From Arthrobacter sp. ATA002 (lineage in GTDB: Bacteria; Actinomycetota; Actinomycetes; Actinomycetales; Micrococcaceae), in assembly GCF_026898095.1 (NCBI RefSeq), contig NZ_CP114015.1:3840591-3904590 (forward strand): a stretch of DNA of 64,000 nucleotides, given 5' to 3'. A model generated the notes under the pieces. The model searched no databases. It was not told the origin of the DNA and worked only from the letters and a program-made list of their open reading frames with translations. The position numbers and the translations under genes are program-made. This document shows, piece after piece, positions 35,525 through 44,031 of this stretch. The first letter of the stretch is position 1; each line of letters opens with the position of its first letter.

Positions 35525-37030
35525 CTAGACGTCCTGCCGGGTCCGGTTCACAACCTTGGACCGGACAGTGAACGCCAGCACGATGAAGAGCAGAGCGTAG
35601 AGCACCAGCGGGATAGGCCCGTCAAAGAACACGGAGTAGTCACCGTTGGAGGACAGCAGCGCATCGCGCATACTCGTTTCCGCCAGCGGACCCAGCACCA
35701 CGCCGATCATGAGCGGGGCCAGGGGCATCCCGTGGCGGCGCATAAGGAAGCCGACCATTCCGAGCCCGAGCAGCATCAGCAGGTCGAACACCGCCCCGGA
35801 AGTGGCATAGACGCCCAGGCCGCAGAAGACCGTAATCCCGGCGTACAGGTAGGGAGCCGGGATGAGGAGCAGCTTGGACCAAAGCCCCGCGAAGGGCAGG
35901 TTGATGATGAGCAACACGACCATCGCGATGAAGAAGCTCGCCAGCAGTGCCCAGACCAGGTCGGGGGACCGGTCGAAGAGCAGGGGACCCGGCTGCAGGC
36001 CGTACTGCTGGAACGCCGCCAGCATGATCGCAGCGGTGGCCGAGACCGGCAGACCCAGGGCCAGCAGAGCTCCCATGGCGGTGCCGGTGGTGGCGTTGCC
36101 CGCGGCCTCCGGAGCGGCCAGGCCGCGGATGGCGCCTTTGCCGAACTTCGGGTTCCTGCGCCGGCGGTCAATGCGCCTCTCCACGTCGTAGGAGATGAAT
36201 GTCGGAATCTCGGACCCGCCGGCGGGGATGACACCGAAGGGCAGCCCGATGGCGGTGCCCCTGGCCCAGGCCGGGGCGGCCTCTTTGATCTCGGCGCGGG
36301 AGAGGAAGGGGCGGCCTGCGGAGCGGATTCGCTGGTCGGTCCGGTCGCGGCGTATCCGGGAGGCAATATGGAATACCTCGCCCAGCGCCAGAATGGCTAC
36401 CGTCACGGTAATCAGGGAGATGCCGTCGAACATCTCGGGCGCACCGAAACTGAAACGTTCGGCACCCGAGAACGGGTCAATGCCCACCGTGGCGATGCCC
36501 AGACCGATCACGAGGGCCGCGAGGCCCTTCACTGCCGAGTCCGAGACCACGGATGACGTAGCGACGAAAGCGAACAGCGCCAGCGCGAAGAATTCAGCCG
36601 GACCGAAGTTCGCTGAGAAGTCAGCCAGGGCCGGGGCCAGGAAAACGACGAGAACGGAGGCCACCATGCCGCCGATGAACGCGCCGATCGCCGCGGTGGC
36701 CAGGGCCTGCGGGGCCCTGCCGTCCTTGGCCATCTTGTGCCCCTCGAACGTGGATGCAATCGCCGACGCCTGCCCCGGGGTGTTCATCAGGATGGCCATG
36801 GTTGAGTCGCCGAACATACCGCCGAAATACACCCCGGCGAACATGATGAACGCGGCAGTCGGGTCGAGGGCAAAGGTGATGGGCAGCAGCAAAGCCACCG
36901 CCATGGAAGAGCCCAATCCGGGCAGCACGCCGACGGCGGTGCCCAGCAGGCAGCCAACGAGCACCCACAGCAGGTTCATCGGGGTCAGTGCTGAGGAGAA
37001 GCCTTCCATCAGCATGTTGAGTGAATCCAT
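35525..37030 (-). CDS. tctA: Tripartite tricarboxylate transporter permease TctA
   Basis: Large membrane subunit, about 501 residues with around ten to twelve helices. Family blocks seen are GLGSSMAVALLLPITF, MFGDSTMAILMNTPGQ and ALGLPVSATAAIML. With TctB and the binding protein TctC it imports a tricarboxylate or similar carboxylic acid using an ion gradient. ATG 37030 is supported by GGAGGAGG. It is the last gene of the operon, one base after the tctB stop, and ends in a hairpin. Confidence 0.93.
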   Translation of the reverse strand: MDSLNMLMEGFSSALTPMNLLWVLVGCLLGTAVGVLPGLGSSMAVALLLPITFALDPTAAFIMFAGVYFGGMFGDSTMAILMNTPGQASAIASTFEGHKMAKDGRAPQALATAAIGAFIGGMVASVLVVFLAPALADFSANFGPAEFFALALFAFVATSSVVSDSAVKGLAALVIGLGIATVGIDPFSGAERFSFGAPEMFDGISLITVTVAILALGEVFHIASRIRRDRTDQRIRSAGRPFLSRAEIKEAAPAWARGTAIGLPFGVIPAGGSEIPTFISYDVERRIDRRRRNPKFGKGAIRGLAAPEAAGNATTGTAMGALLALGLPVSATAAIMLAAFQQYGLQPGPLLFDRSPDLVWALLASFFIAMVVLLIINLPFAGLWSKLLLIPAPYLYAGITVFCGLGVYATSGAVFDLLMLLGLGMVGFLMRRHGMPLAPLMIGVVLGPLAETSMRDALLSSNGDYSVFFDGPIPLVLYALLFIVLAFTVRSKVVNRTRQDV

Positions 37031-37031
37031 G

Positions 37032-37607
37032 TTAGAAACCTCCTCCAAGGATGCCGGACGGGAGGTTCAGCCCCAGGCCGATAGCGAATGCCAGGTAGAT
37101 TGCGCTGCTGAAGAGCAGGGCGAATGAGACGTCGAACAGTGGCCGGCGGCTGCCAAAACCCCTGGCTACACACCAGAACAGCAGGGCGGCGGCGATGATC
37201 CAGCCCAGTTTTTCCAGGGTCAGGGCGAAGAGCAGGAATCCTCCTGCCGCCCAGAGCACTGCTGACCAGTCCGTGAAGGTCCGGTACCGCTGTGCGGACG
37301 TCTCCGTGGGATGTTCCGGAGAACGCACATAGTGCAGCGCCAGCAGGGCAGCCAGGACGTAGCCGGCGACCATAAGAATGCCGGGGAAGAACTTCGGACC
37401 GGGGAAGTCCGTATCCTCCCCCACCTCCATCGTGAGGATGCCGATCAGGAGATAGGTGCTAAAGGCCACCATAACGAGCGACAGGAGCAGCCCGCTGCGG
37501 CCGCTCCACCATGAGGTGCCGGCGGGAGGCTGTCCGTCCGGAAGGCCGGCCTTTTCGCCCGGGTGCTGCTCCGCCATATCCGGGGACGAGGGCACTGGAG
37601 TACTCAT
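37032..37607 (-). CDS. tctB: Tripartite tricarboxylate transporter small subunit TctB
   Basis: About 191 residues with a hydrophilic N-terminus (1-35) and four membrane helices. FPGPKFFPGILMVAGYVLA is the typical TctB segment. The ATG overlaps the tctC stop as TGATG, showing translational coupling within tctC-tctB-tctA. It probably stabilises the large permease. Confidence 0.88.
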   Translation of the reverse strand: MSTPVPSSPDMAEQHPGEKAGLPDGQPPAGTSWWSGRSGLLLSLVMVAFSTYLLIGILTMEVGEDTDFPGPKFFPGILMVAGYVLAALLALHYVRSPEHPTETSAQRYRTFTDWSAVLWAAGGFLLFALTLEKLGWIIAAALLFWCVARGFGSRRPLFDVSFALLFSSAIYLAFAIGLGLNLPSGILGGGF

Positions 37608-38618
37608 CAGCCGATCTCCTTCACTAGTACGCCGATGCGCTCCTGCTCCGTAACCATGAACTCGTCGAACTCTTCTCCGGTGAGATACACATCGGCCCAC
37701 TTATTGCGGTCCACTGCGTCCTGCCACTCGGGGGTCGCGATGGTTTCCTCGATCAGGGTCCGCAGCTCCGCGAATTCCTCATCCGTGATTCCCGGAGGCG
37801 CCACCAGGGCCCGCCAATTGGCGAGATCCACCTCGTAGCCCTGCTCGGTCAAGGTGGGGATGTCGACGCCGTCGAGCCGCTGCGGGGCGGCCAAGCCGAG
37901 AGCGCGCAGGCGCCCCGAGTCAATCTGGTCTGCGACATCCTTGTACCCCGAGGTGGCGGCTTTGGCGGTATCCGTGATGAGTGCCTGAGCTGCCTCTCCC
38001 CCGCCGGATTTGGGAATGTACGTCGTGTCCGAGGGTCCACTCCGGCAGCCAGGGCAAGTTCGGTCATGACCAGTTGGTCAAAGGTGCCGCCGCCGGTCCA
38101 CGCGATCTCCGCCGGGCTGGCCTGCCAGGCCTGCACGAGGTCGTCGAGTGTCTGGTACGGGGAGTCGGCCGGAACCACGACGACGTCGTACTCCTCCACA
38201 ATGCGGGCGATGGGCCGCACGTCGTCGTGCGTCACGGCCGAGTCCAGCTGCGCTACGCCGGCGACCAGCCCTGCGCCCGTGACCAGCAGGTTGTTTGCCT
38301 GCCCCGACATGGTGGAGAGCTGGCCGAGGCCAATGGTGCCGGCCGCCCCCGGAATGTTGACCACCTGCGTGTTATTCACCAAACCGTTGGCACGCATGGC
38401 CTGCTGCTGCTCCCGCATGAAGGTATCCCACCTCCGCCGGCACCTGCCGGAGCGATCAGGGTGAGATTAGCGCGGATGTCCGAACCGCCGGACGCGGACT
38501 GGATGGAAAAGAAGGTGGCCAAACCGATCGTGGCAACAGCCACGATGCCATAGGCGGCCACAAAGATCGGATGCTTGCGGCGCGTGCCGGCTCCGGCTCG
38601 ATCTGGTGACGAACTCAC
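37607..38618 (-). pseudogene. tctC: Tripartite tricarboxylate transporter binding protein TctC (two frameshifts)
   Basis: Extracytoplasmic solute receptor, 337 residues if repaired. An N-terminal anchor (FVAAYGIVAVATIGLATFF) precedes LIAPAGAGGGWDTFMREQQ, which is reached only after adding one G. A second one-base deletion (CCC) lies just before DTTYIPKSGGGEAA. The central region, NIPGAAGTIGLGQL, VVPADSPYQTLDDLV and AWTGGGTFDQL, and the end VLVKEIG are normal. GTG 38618 has AAGGAAAG upstream. Both breaks are in homopolymers. It is divergent from the universal stress protein gene. Confidence 0.86.
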
Positions 38619-38855
38619 GGAATTAACTTTCCTTAGTGGGGGAAGGGATATGAAAGCTGGCCAGCACTCAACGTTGCATCAGCCACCAAGAAAGCCTATG
38701 TGATCCCGGTCATGTCGATGGCATCGGGCTGGCGCGCCGTTAACAAACTGCGCCTGTTTTGCTTTTTCTCCCCGGTGCGGAGAACCTGAAGAACAAAATC
38801 ACCCGCAGGATGAACTTTTCATGGTCCATCCCCACCACACCCCCTCGGAGACTTC

Positions 38856-39275
38856 ATGACCGTCATCGTTGCCCGCACCAGCACTCCCGAGGGCGAGGCT
38901 GCGCTTACCGCCTCGATCGAAGAGGCCCGGCGCCGTCAGGAAGACCTGGTGGTTTTCAATTTGGAAGGCACCCAGCTGGACCCGGAAGGCGCCGAACTCA
39001 AGGGCGTGCCGGTCACCTACCGCATGCCGGATGCCCGCAATCACGACGCCGTGGGCGATCTTCTCGACGCCGCTGAAGAGATTGACGCCACCGCCGTGGT
39101 GATCGGCGTGAAACACCGCAGCCCGGTGGGCAAGTTCCTGCTCGGCAGCTCGGCGCAGCAGATCCTGCTCGAGGCCAACGCCCCGGTGATCGCGGTCAAG
39201 TCCCGGCGCTCTAGGGAACGCCGGAAGAGAGGCCCTGCGCTTAGCGTCGGGCTGTTCCGTCGACGCAGCCCGTGA
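38856..39275 (+). CDS. Universal stress protein family
   Basis: 139-residue cytosolic alpha-beta protein. The C-terminal KHRSPVGKFLLGSSAQQILLEANAPVIAVK carries the ATP-binding G-x2-G-x9-G-S/T-like block in shortened form (GKFLLGSSAQ). GGAGA lies just upstream of the ATG. Divergent from the tct operon and overlapping the tail of a PhzF remnant on the other strand by 35 bases. The last 20 residues are basic and probably disordered. Confidence 0.88.
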   Translation: MTVIVARTSTPEGEAALTASIEEARRRQEDLVVFNLEGTQLDPEGAELKGVPVTYRMPDARNHDAVGDLLDAAEEIDATAVVIGVKHRSPVGKFLLGSSAQQILLEANAPVIAVKSRRSRERRKRGPALSVGLFRRRSP

Positions 39276-39562
39276 CATGGCCGCCGACCCAGATTTTCCC
39301 GTCGCGGAGACTGATGTGCACCCGGCCACGGCGTCTTCCCAGACCGGATCTCCTCCCACGAAGGCGCGCACCTCGAAAGAGGTGTCAGCCGTGGACTCGT
39401 GCGGGCCCACAACGCCGATTTCGAGATTTCCTGCCTTTCCCGAGTCGGGCTGCAGGCTCAGGACTTCCCGGGCCGAGGCCAGCCGGACACCGATCCACTG
39501 CGGGCCGTTCACCAGCCACGACGCAGCAAGTTCCGCCGGGCCGCAGCGATCCCCCGGCGTCT
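39241..39562 (-). pseudogene. PhzF-family isomerase remnant
   Basis: Minus-strand fragments of a PhzF-like protein: ELAASWLVNGPQWIGVRLA, FEVRAFVGGDPVWEDAVAG and, in another frame, RVHISLRDGKIWVGGHV up to a TAA at 39241-39243. Between the last two segments about 30-35 residues expected in the family are missing, and everything upstream of an in-frame TAG near 39562 is lost. The remnant overlaps the end of the stress-protein gene. Confidence 0.65.
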
Positions 39563-39585
39563 AGCCAGGCCTTGGTTCTTTCGCC

Positions 39586-40287
39586 TTACCCGTAGAGGTG
39601 GGAGGGGTCACCGGAGAGGGCGGCTTTAACGAAACGGCTCGGGTCATCGACGAGAACTTCGATTGCTCCGCCCTCAAGCCCGGCGAGACTTGCCTTCGCT
39701 ACATCCGCCGGGTGGATTTTAGGACCGTCGACGCCGGCCATCATGTCCGTATCAGCGCCGCCGAGGTGGACGCCCTGTACGAGGATGTTCCGTCCGGCGA
39801 GTTCCACCCGCACCCCATTGGTCATGTTCCACTCCGCAGCTTTAGCGACCGAGTACGACCCGGAGCCAGCAGCCGTCGCCACCCAGGACAGTACGGAGAG
39901 GACATTGATTATGGCCCCGGCACCCTGACCCTCAATGACGGGTGTGAATGCCCGGATGACCCGGAGGGTACCGAAGAGATGTGTCTCCAGATCCGCCCTG
40001 ATTTCCTCCAGCGGGGAAGACAGCAGATTAGCGCCCGTAGTGATGCCTGCGTTGTTGATGAGGAGGTTCACGTCCGGCGCGGCTGCAACAGCTTCCCCGA
40101 TGGACCCCTCATCCAGCAGGTCAAGGCGCAGTGGAATGACCCGGGGATCATGGATGTCAACGGCGTCGATATTACGGGCGGTGGCGTACACCTTCCGTGC
40201 GCCGCCGGCCACCAGCTGCTCCACGAAGTGCTTTCCGATACCGCGGTTCGCCCCGGTGACGAGGGCGGTGGCTCCGTTGATATTCAT
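39586..40287 (-). CDS. Short-chain dehydrogenase/reductase
   Basis: 233-residue Rossmann enzyme. TGANRGIG (residues 11-18) binds the dinucleotide, NNAG is at 78-81, and the catalytic YSVAK lies at 145-149 with Ser 131 or 134 as the third residue. It is divergent from a MerR regulator, and the perfect palindrome at 40345-40360 lies between them. The substrate is unknown; detoxification of a carbonyl compound is plausible. Confidence 0.9.
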   Translation of the reverse strand: MNINGATALVTGANRGIGKHFVEQLVAGGARKVYATARNIDAVDIHDPRVIPLRLDLLDEGSIGEAVAAAPDVNLLINNAGITTGANLLSSPLEEIRADLETHLFGTLRVIRAFTPVIEGQGAGAIINVLSVLSWVATAAGSGSYSVAKAAEWNMTNGVRVELAGRNILVQGVHLGGADTDMMAGVDGPKIHPADVAKASLAGLEGGAIEVLVDDPSRFVKAALSGDPSHLYG

Positions 40288-40344
40288 GATCTTCCTTCTG
40301 CTTGTCGATAGGGGCTCTTTTGCCCTCTGGCGCTACGTTAGAAG

Positions 40345-40360
40345 TTCACGTCAACGTGAA
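40345..40360 (-). promoter_or_regulatory. MerR-type operator palindrome
   Basis: TTCACGT-CA-ACGTGAA is a perfect 16-bp palindrome 58 bases before the dehydrogenase start and 31 bases before the merR start. MerR activators bind such dyads within elongated promoter spacers. Regulation of both genes is inferred. Confidence 0.6.
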
Positions 40361-40391
40361 GTGCAAACCGCCACCACAGGAAGCCTGAAGG

Positions 40392-40967
40392 ATGCGTATA
40401 GGAGAGCTGGCACAGCGGGCCGGAGTGAGCACACGGGCGCTGCGCTACTACGAGGAACAACACCTCCTCATGCCGGACCGGAGTGTTGCCGGACACCGCA
40501 TCTATGCTGAAGCTTCCGTTGCCCGGGTCCAGCTCATCCAAGAGCTCTTCGCGGCGGGCCTCAGCAGTCGGCTGCTGGTCCGGCTGCTGCCTGGGATCGA
40601 TGCAAAATACCTCGAACCTGCTCTGGTAACGCATCTGGAAACCGAACACGCCCGCCTCGAGTCGAACATCGCTGCCCTCCGGTCCGCTCAGGGTCGCTTG
40701 GGAGTCCTGATCGAGCTCAGCACGCACCCGCATGATGACTTGTCCTGCCCGTCAACGCTGGACCGGGCTGCAGGTGCAGCGGAAACGGCGGGCGAGGCAG
40801 TGGACAATAGCTCAGAGCAGCTGGCGGGCGTTGGCGCGGGCGAGGTCGATGAGCTCGCGGCCGTTGCCGGCGAGCACCGTGTGCAGCGCGTAGAGCGCAA
40901 ACCCCGTGGCCTGCTTCGCCTCGATCCTCGGCGGCATGGAGAGCTCCTGCCGGTCGACCGCGACTGA
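40392..40967 (+). CDS. MerR-family transcriptional regulator
   Basis: The first 70 residues are a standard MerR DNA-binding domain: MRIGELAQRAGVSTRALRYY, then the beta-wing and a coiled-coil dimerisation helix (about 75-115). The open frame runs to 191 residues and overlaps the 3-prime end of poxB by 156 bases; MerR proteins of this type normally end near 125-140 residues. The real stop may be at about 40808 in another frame, reached by a small indel. The effector is unknown. Divergent from the dehydrogenase it probably controls. Confidence 0.82.
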   Translation: MRIGELAQRAGVSTRALRYYEEQHLLMPDRSVAGHRIYAEASVARVQLIQELFAAGLSSRLLVRLLPGIDAKYLEPALVTHLETEHARLESNIAALRSAQGRLGVLIELSTHPHDDLSCPSTLDRAAGAAETAGEAVDNSSEQLAGVGAGEVDELAAVAGEHRVQRVERKPRGLLRLDPRRHGELLPVDRD

Positions 40968-42530
40968 AACGAGCGCCGGGCCGTCGTACTCGAAGGCCCG
41001 GCGCAGGGCACCTTCGAGGTCCTCCGGACGGGTGACGCTTTCGCCGTGCATCCCGACCGCCTGTGCCACCGCACCGAAGTCCGGGTTCTCGAGCCCGGTG
41101 CCGAAGTTGACGATGCCCGCCGCCTTCATTTCCACCTCGACGAAGCTGAGCGCCGCGTTGTCGAACACCACGATCTTGATCGGCAGCCGGTGCTGCACCG
41201 CGGTCAGCAGCTCACCGAGCATCATGGCAAGGCCGCCGTCACCGGCGAGGACCACAACCTGCCGGTTCCGGTCCACCGCCTGGGCGCCCAGGCCCAGCGG
41301 GGTTGCCGCCGCCATGGTGCCGTGCCAGAAGGAGCCGATCAGCCGCCGTCGCGCGCCGATGTGCAGGTGCCGGCAGGCCCAGATGACCGGTGTGCCGACG
41401 TCGGGCAGGAAGACCGCGTCGTCGTCGGCGAGCTCGTCGATCAGGTGGGTGAGGTGCTGCGGATGGATGGTGCCGGTGCCCTGCTTCTCCAAGTCGTCGA
41501 GCTGCTTCCGGGTGCGGCGGTAGTGGTCCAGCGACTTCTCCAGGTGGGTGCGCGTCGTCTTGCGTTCGAGCAGCGGCAGCAGCGCCGACGCCGTCGCGCG
41601 CACCCCGCCGACCATGCCCTGGGTGAGCGGCACGCGGCGGCCGAGCTGCTCGCCCCTGATGTCGACCTGCAGGATCTTCGCGCGTCCCGGATAAAACTGC
41701 TGATAGGGGAAGTCGGTGCCGAGCATCAGCAGCGCGTCGCAGTCCTCCATCGCCCGGTAGCCCGACGCGAAGCCGAGGAGCCCGGTCATGCCGACGTCGA
41801 ACGGGTTGTCATGCTCGATGAATTCCTTGCCGCGCAGGGCATGGACGATCGGCGCTCCCAGCGCGTCGGCGAGGGCGAGGACCTCCTCGCGTGCCCCTTC
41901 GACGCCGGCGCCCGCCAGGATCGTCACGTTTCCGCAGGAGTTCAGCGTGGCGGCGGCCTCCTGCAACTCCGCCGGGGAGGGCACGGTGACGGGGTCGGTG
42001 CGGCGGACCGTAAAGACCCGCTCATCCTTGGCATCTTCCAGCGCAGTGTCGCCGGCCATGACGAGCACGGCGACGCCCCGCTTCTCGATGGCCGTTCGCA
42101 TGGCGATCTCCAGCAGCCGCGGCATCTGCTCGGGGCTCAGCACCATCTCGCAGAACACCGTGCAGTCGCGGAACAGTTCGGCGGGCCGGGTTTCCTGGAA
42201 GTACTGGCTGCCGATCTCGTCGCTTGGGATGTGCGAGGCGATCGCGAGCACGGGATCCCGGCTGCGGTGCGCGTCGTAGAGCCCGTTAATAAGGTGCATG
42301 TTGCCCGGCCCGCAGCTGCCCGCGCACACCGCCAACTCACGGGTCAGGGCCGCCTCCCCGGCGGCAGCGAATGCGGCCTCCTCCTCATGCCGGGTGAGCA
42401 TCCACTCGATGCCCTTCTCCCGGCGGATGGCCTCGGTCACCGCGTTCAGGGAGTCCCCGGGAACTCCCCAGATCCGCTGGATCCCGTTGGCGGCGAGGTT
42501 GTGGACAACGGTCTCGGCGATCGTGGGCAT
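40812..42530 (-). CDS. poxB: Pyruvate oxidase/dehydrogenase (quinone), ThDP-dependent
   Basis: 572 residues with the three-domain ThDP fold: PYR domain with catalytic Glu in RHEEEAAFAAAGEA, a central FAD/nucleotide-binding domain, and the PP domain with the ThDP motif GDGGLAMMLGELLTAVQHRLPI. It oxidises pyruvate to acetate and carbon dioxide, passing electrons to menaquinone, usually at the membrane face. A short, diverged fragment of a related gene lies at 47516-47620. The stop region overlaps the end of the merR open frame. Confidence 0.93.
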   Translation of the reverse strand: MPTIAETVVHNLAANGIQRIWGVPGDSLNAVTEAIRREKGIEWMLTRHEEEAAFAAAGEAALTRELAVCAGSCGPGNMHLINGLYDAHRSRDPVLAIASHIPSDEIGSQYFQETRPAELFRDCTVFCEMVLSPEQMPRLLEIAMRTAIEKRGVAVLVMAGDTALEDAKDERVFTVRRTDPVTVPSPAELQEAAATLNSCGNVTILAGAGVEGAREEVLALADALGAPIVHALRGKEFIEHDNPFDVGMTGLLGFASGYRAMEDCDALLMLGTDFPYQQFYPGRAKILQVDIRGEQLGRRVPLTQGMVGGVRATASALLPLLERKTTRTHLEKSLDHYRRTRKQLDDLEKQGTGTIHPQHLTHLIDELADDDAVFLPDVGTPVIWACRHLHIGARRRLIGSFWHGTMAAATPLGLGAQAVDRNRQVVVLAGDGGLAMMLGELLTAVQHRLPIKIVVFDNAALSFVEVEMKAAGIVNFGTGLENPDFGAVAQAVGMHGESVTRPEDLEGALRRAFEYDGPALVSVAVDRQELSMPPRIEAKQATGFALYALHTVLAGNGRELIDLARANARQLL

Positions 42531-42723
42531 GCTGCTCCTCTGGTCGGCGCGCTCGGCGTGCCCGTCAGTCTAAGCAGCGGGATGGGGCAGGGCCAGAGGG
42601 GCGGCGGGTGCGTGCTTGGCTCACAGCCCGTGTCGCCCAGTGGGCAGCACAGCAGAGACGCGGAGTCCGCCGTCTTTCCGTCCGGTAACTGGCGCCCCTA
42701 TCGACGACGGCGTCGTCCAGGGA

Positions 42724-42858
42724 GTCGTCTCAGTGTTCGACGACGCCCATCCGGCAGTGGCCAACCTCGATCCGGTGCTGCTCGACGCCGTCCGTGCAGC
42801 AGCGGTGGATGCCGGAGCGGCGGGGATCGCCGTCGTCGTTACCAGCGGCTGGCGCCCT
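42724..42858 (+). pseudogene. M15 (VanY-like) peptidase remnant
   Basis: A 45-codon stretch encodes VFDDAHPAVANLDPVLLDAV and IAVVVTSGWRP, the N-terminal block of D-alanyl-D-alanine carboxypeptidase family M15. The zinc-binding H-x6-D region that should follow is absent; unrelated sequence follows from 42860. It is a vestige. Confidence 0.55.
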
Positions 42859-42996
42859 GGCATTTCGAATACCTGCCCAATGCTGTCAATGTACTCGGAC
42901 CCGACGTCGGACCCGACAGAGGATCCGCGGATGAACCGGGCTGATGCCTGCACGCGGCCGCCCTGCCCTGCTCTGCCCCGCGCAGGGCAGAGAAAT

Positions 42997-43026
42997 ACCC
43001 CCGGGCCTGTGGGTGGGTCCGGGGGT
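42997..43026 (-). terminator. Rho-independent terminator (minus strand)
   Basis: Minus-strand ACCCCCGGACC pairs with GGCCCGGGGGT (one mismatch) and is followed by ATTTCTC. It lies eight bases beyond the stop of the gene at 43034, supporting that gene as real. A second hairpin of CTCTGCCC/GGGCAGAG (42971-42992) follows. Confidence 0.7.
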
Positions 43027-43033
43027 GCGAGAT

Positions 43034-43267
43034 CTAATTGTCTGGGTCAAGCGCGGCTAGGGCGGCGGCCTCAACCTCAAGCTCAAGGATCTGAACCAGG
43101 TCAAGCAGCCAGTCAATGTCTGCGGCGGCCTGCGGGCTGTCGCGGTACTTGTCTAGCGCGGCGCGGTGCCTAATCTTTGTGAGTCTGTCTCGCGTGTCTG
43201 CCGTGGGCGGGCCTCCTTTTCTCTCGCGGGTGTGGGGTGCCCACCCGGCGGGAGGAAACAAGTGCAC
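43034..43267 (-). CDS. Small acidic helical protein of unknown function
   Basis: The frame starts with GTG 43267 (77 residues), but the conserved-looking part begins ADTRDRLTKIRHRAALDKY and ends in a helical acidic tail. A consensus AAAGGAGG is followed seven bases later by ACG (43204-43202), exactly where an ATG would be expected, giving a 56-residue protein. Either the start codon has mutated or the upstream GTG is used. A terminator follows the stop. Size and composition are like small actinophage genes; no family recognised. Confidence 0.5.
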   Translation of the reverse strand: MHLFPPAGWAPHTRERKGGPPTADTRDRLTKIRHRAALDKYRDSPQAAADIDWLLDLVQILELEVEAAALAALDPDN

Positions 43268-43627
43268 CGGGCGGGAGTCTGCGCAGGGGCTAAATGTTCA
43301 CGCGCCACCCAGTCTTGTTTGCGCGTGCTTTCGCCTTATAAGAGAAGTATTGGTACATGGCATCTCTTCATGGTTCCTCGAGACATCGTGGTCCAACTCT
43401 TTTTCCATCGTATCCGGCGCAAACCGGCCGTTCCAACCAGCCCCGAGCAGTACGGTTCAGACTCTCAGCTCCCCCTGCCGGCGCCGGATCTCAAGCCACT
43501 TGCCCTTCGTTGCCGGCGGGTGTTTTCCGGCATTGGACCTGCTAAACCGGCGCACACAACTTACCGCAGGCCCAGCGCGGGAATGCTCGGGACCAGGAAC
43601 CCGGACCTCACCGCTGACCCTCTACGG
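43268..43627. other. Intergenic stretch without a recognised gene
   Basis: Open frames on the plus strand through this stretch have no recognisable domains and no ribosome-binding sites. No tRNA, strong hairpin or repeat was seen. Confidence 0.5.
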
Positions 43628-43942
43628 TCATGCCTCAGCACTGCGGGGACGGACGTCCCAAACATGATGGAGCGCGTCGTGCAGGAAGTAGCGGGCCAGG
43701 GAATCAACGGTAAAAGCGCTGCCATTGGAACGCAGCCCGCGCCGTTCCAGCTGGGAGGGTTCGACGGCGGCAAAGGCTGCCGCTGCCGCGGGACCGGCCA
43801 GAATGTGTCGCCAATCTTCCGCGCTGTCACGGAGCAGGCCGGGGACATCGCTGAAGTCCGTGGCTGCGGCGTCGAACCCGCATTCCGGGCAGGGACGGTC
43901 CAGAACCCAGGTCCAGTTTTTCGTGTCGGGGGTTAGCGGCAT
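43628..43942 (-). CDS. DinB-family protein with internal deletion
   Basis: About 104 residues. The N-terminus PLTPDTKNWTWVLDRPCPEC and the C-terminus LRSNGSAFTVDSLARYFLHD match a well-known actinobacterial DinB-like protein of roughly 170-180 residues. Between residues 48 and 60 the family's central helices, including one metal-binding His, are missing: RHILAGPAAAAAF runs straight into VEPSQLERRG. The frame is kept. It is probably non-functional. Confidence 0.6.
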   Translation of the reverse strand: MPLTPDTKNWTWVLDRPCPECGFDAAATDFSDVPGLLRDSAEDWRHILAGPAAAAAFAAVEPSQLERRGLRSNGSAFTVDSLARYFLHDALHHVWDVRPRSAEA

Positions 43943-44031
43943 GTGCACATCCCAGGGGAGCGCCGATGGCTGCCGCCGTCGAAATCTGAACGAATACCCG
44001 TCCTGACATAGACCGACTATTCTTTGTTGCC

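Noticed and set aside
41046..42944. 632-codon plus-strand frame opposite poxB
   Set aside because: Composition is His/Arg/Gln-rich without domains; poxB on the other strand has full-length ThDP-enzyme motifs.
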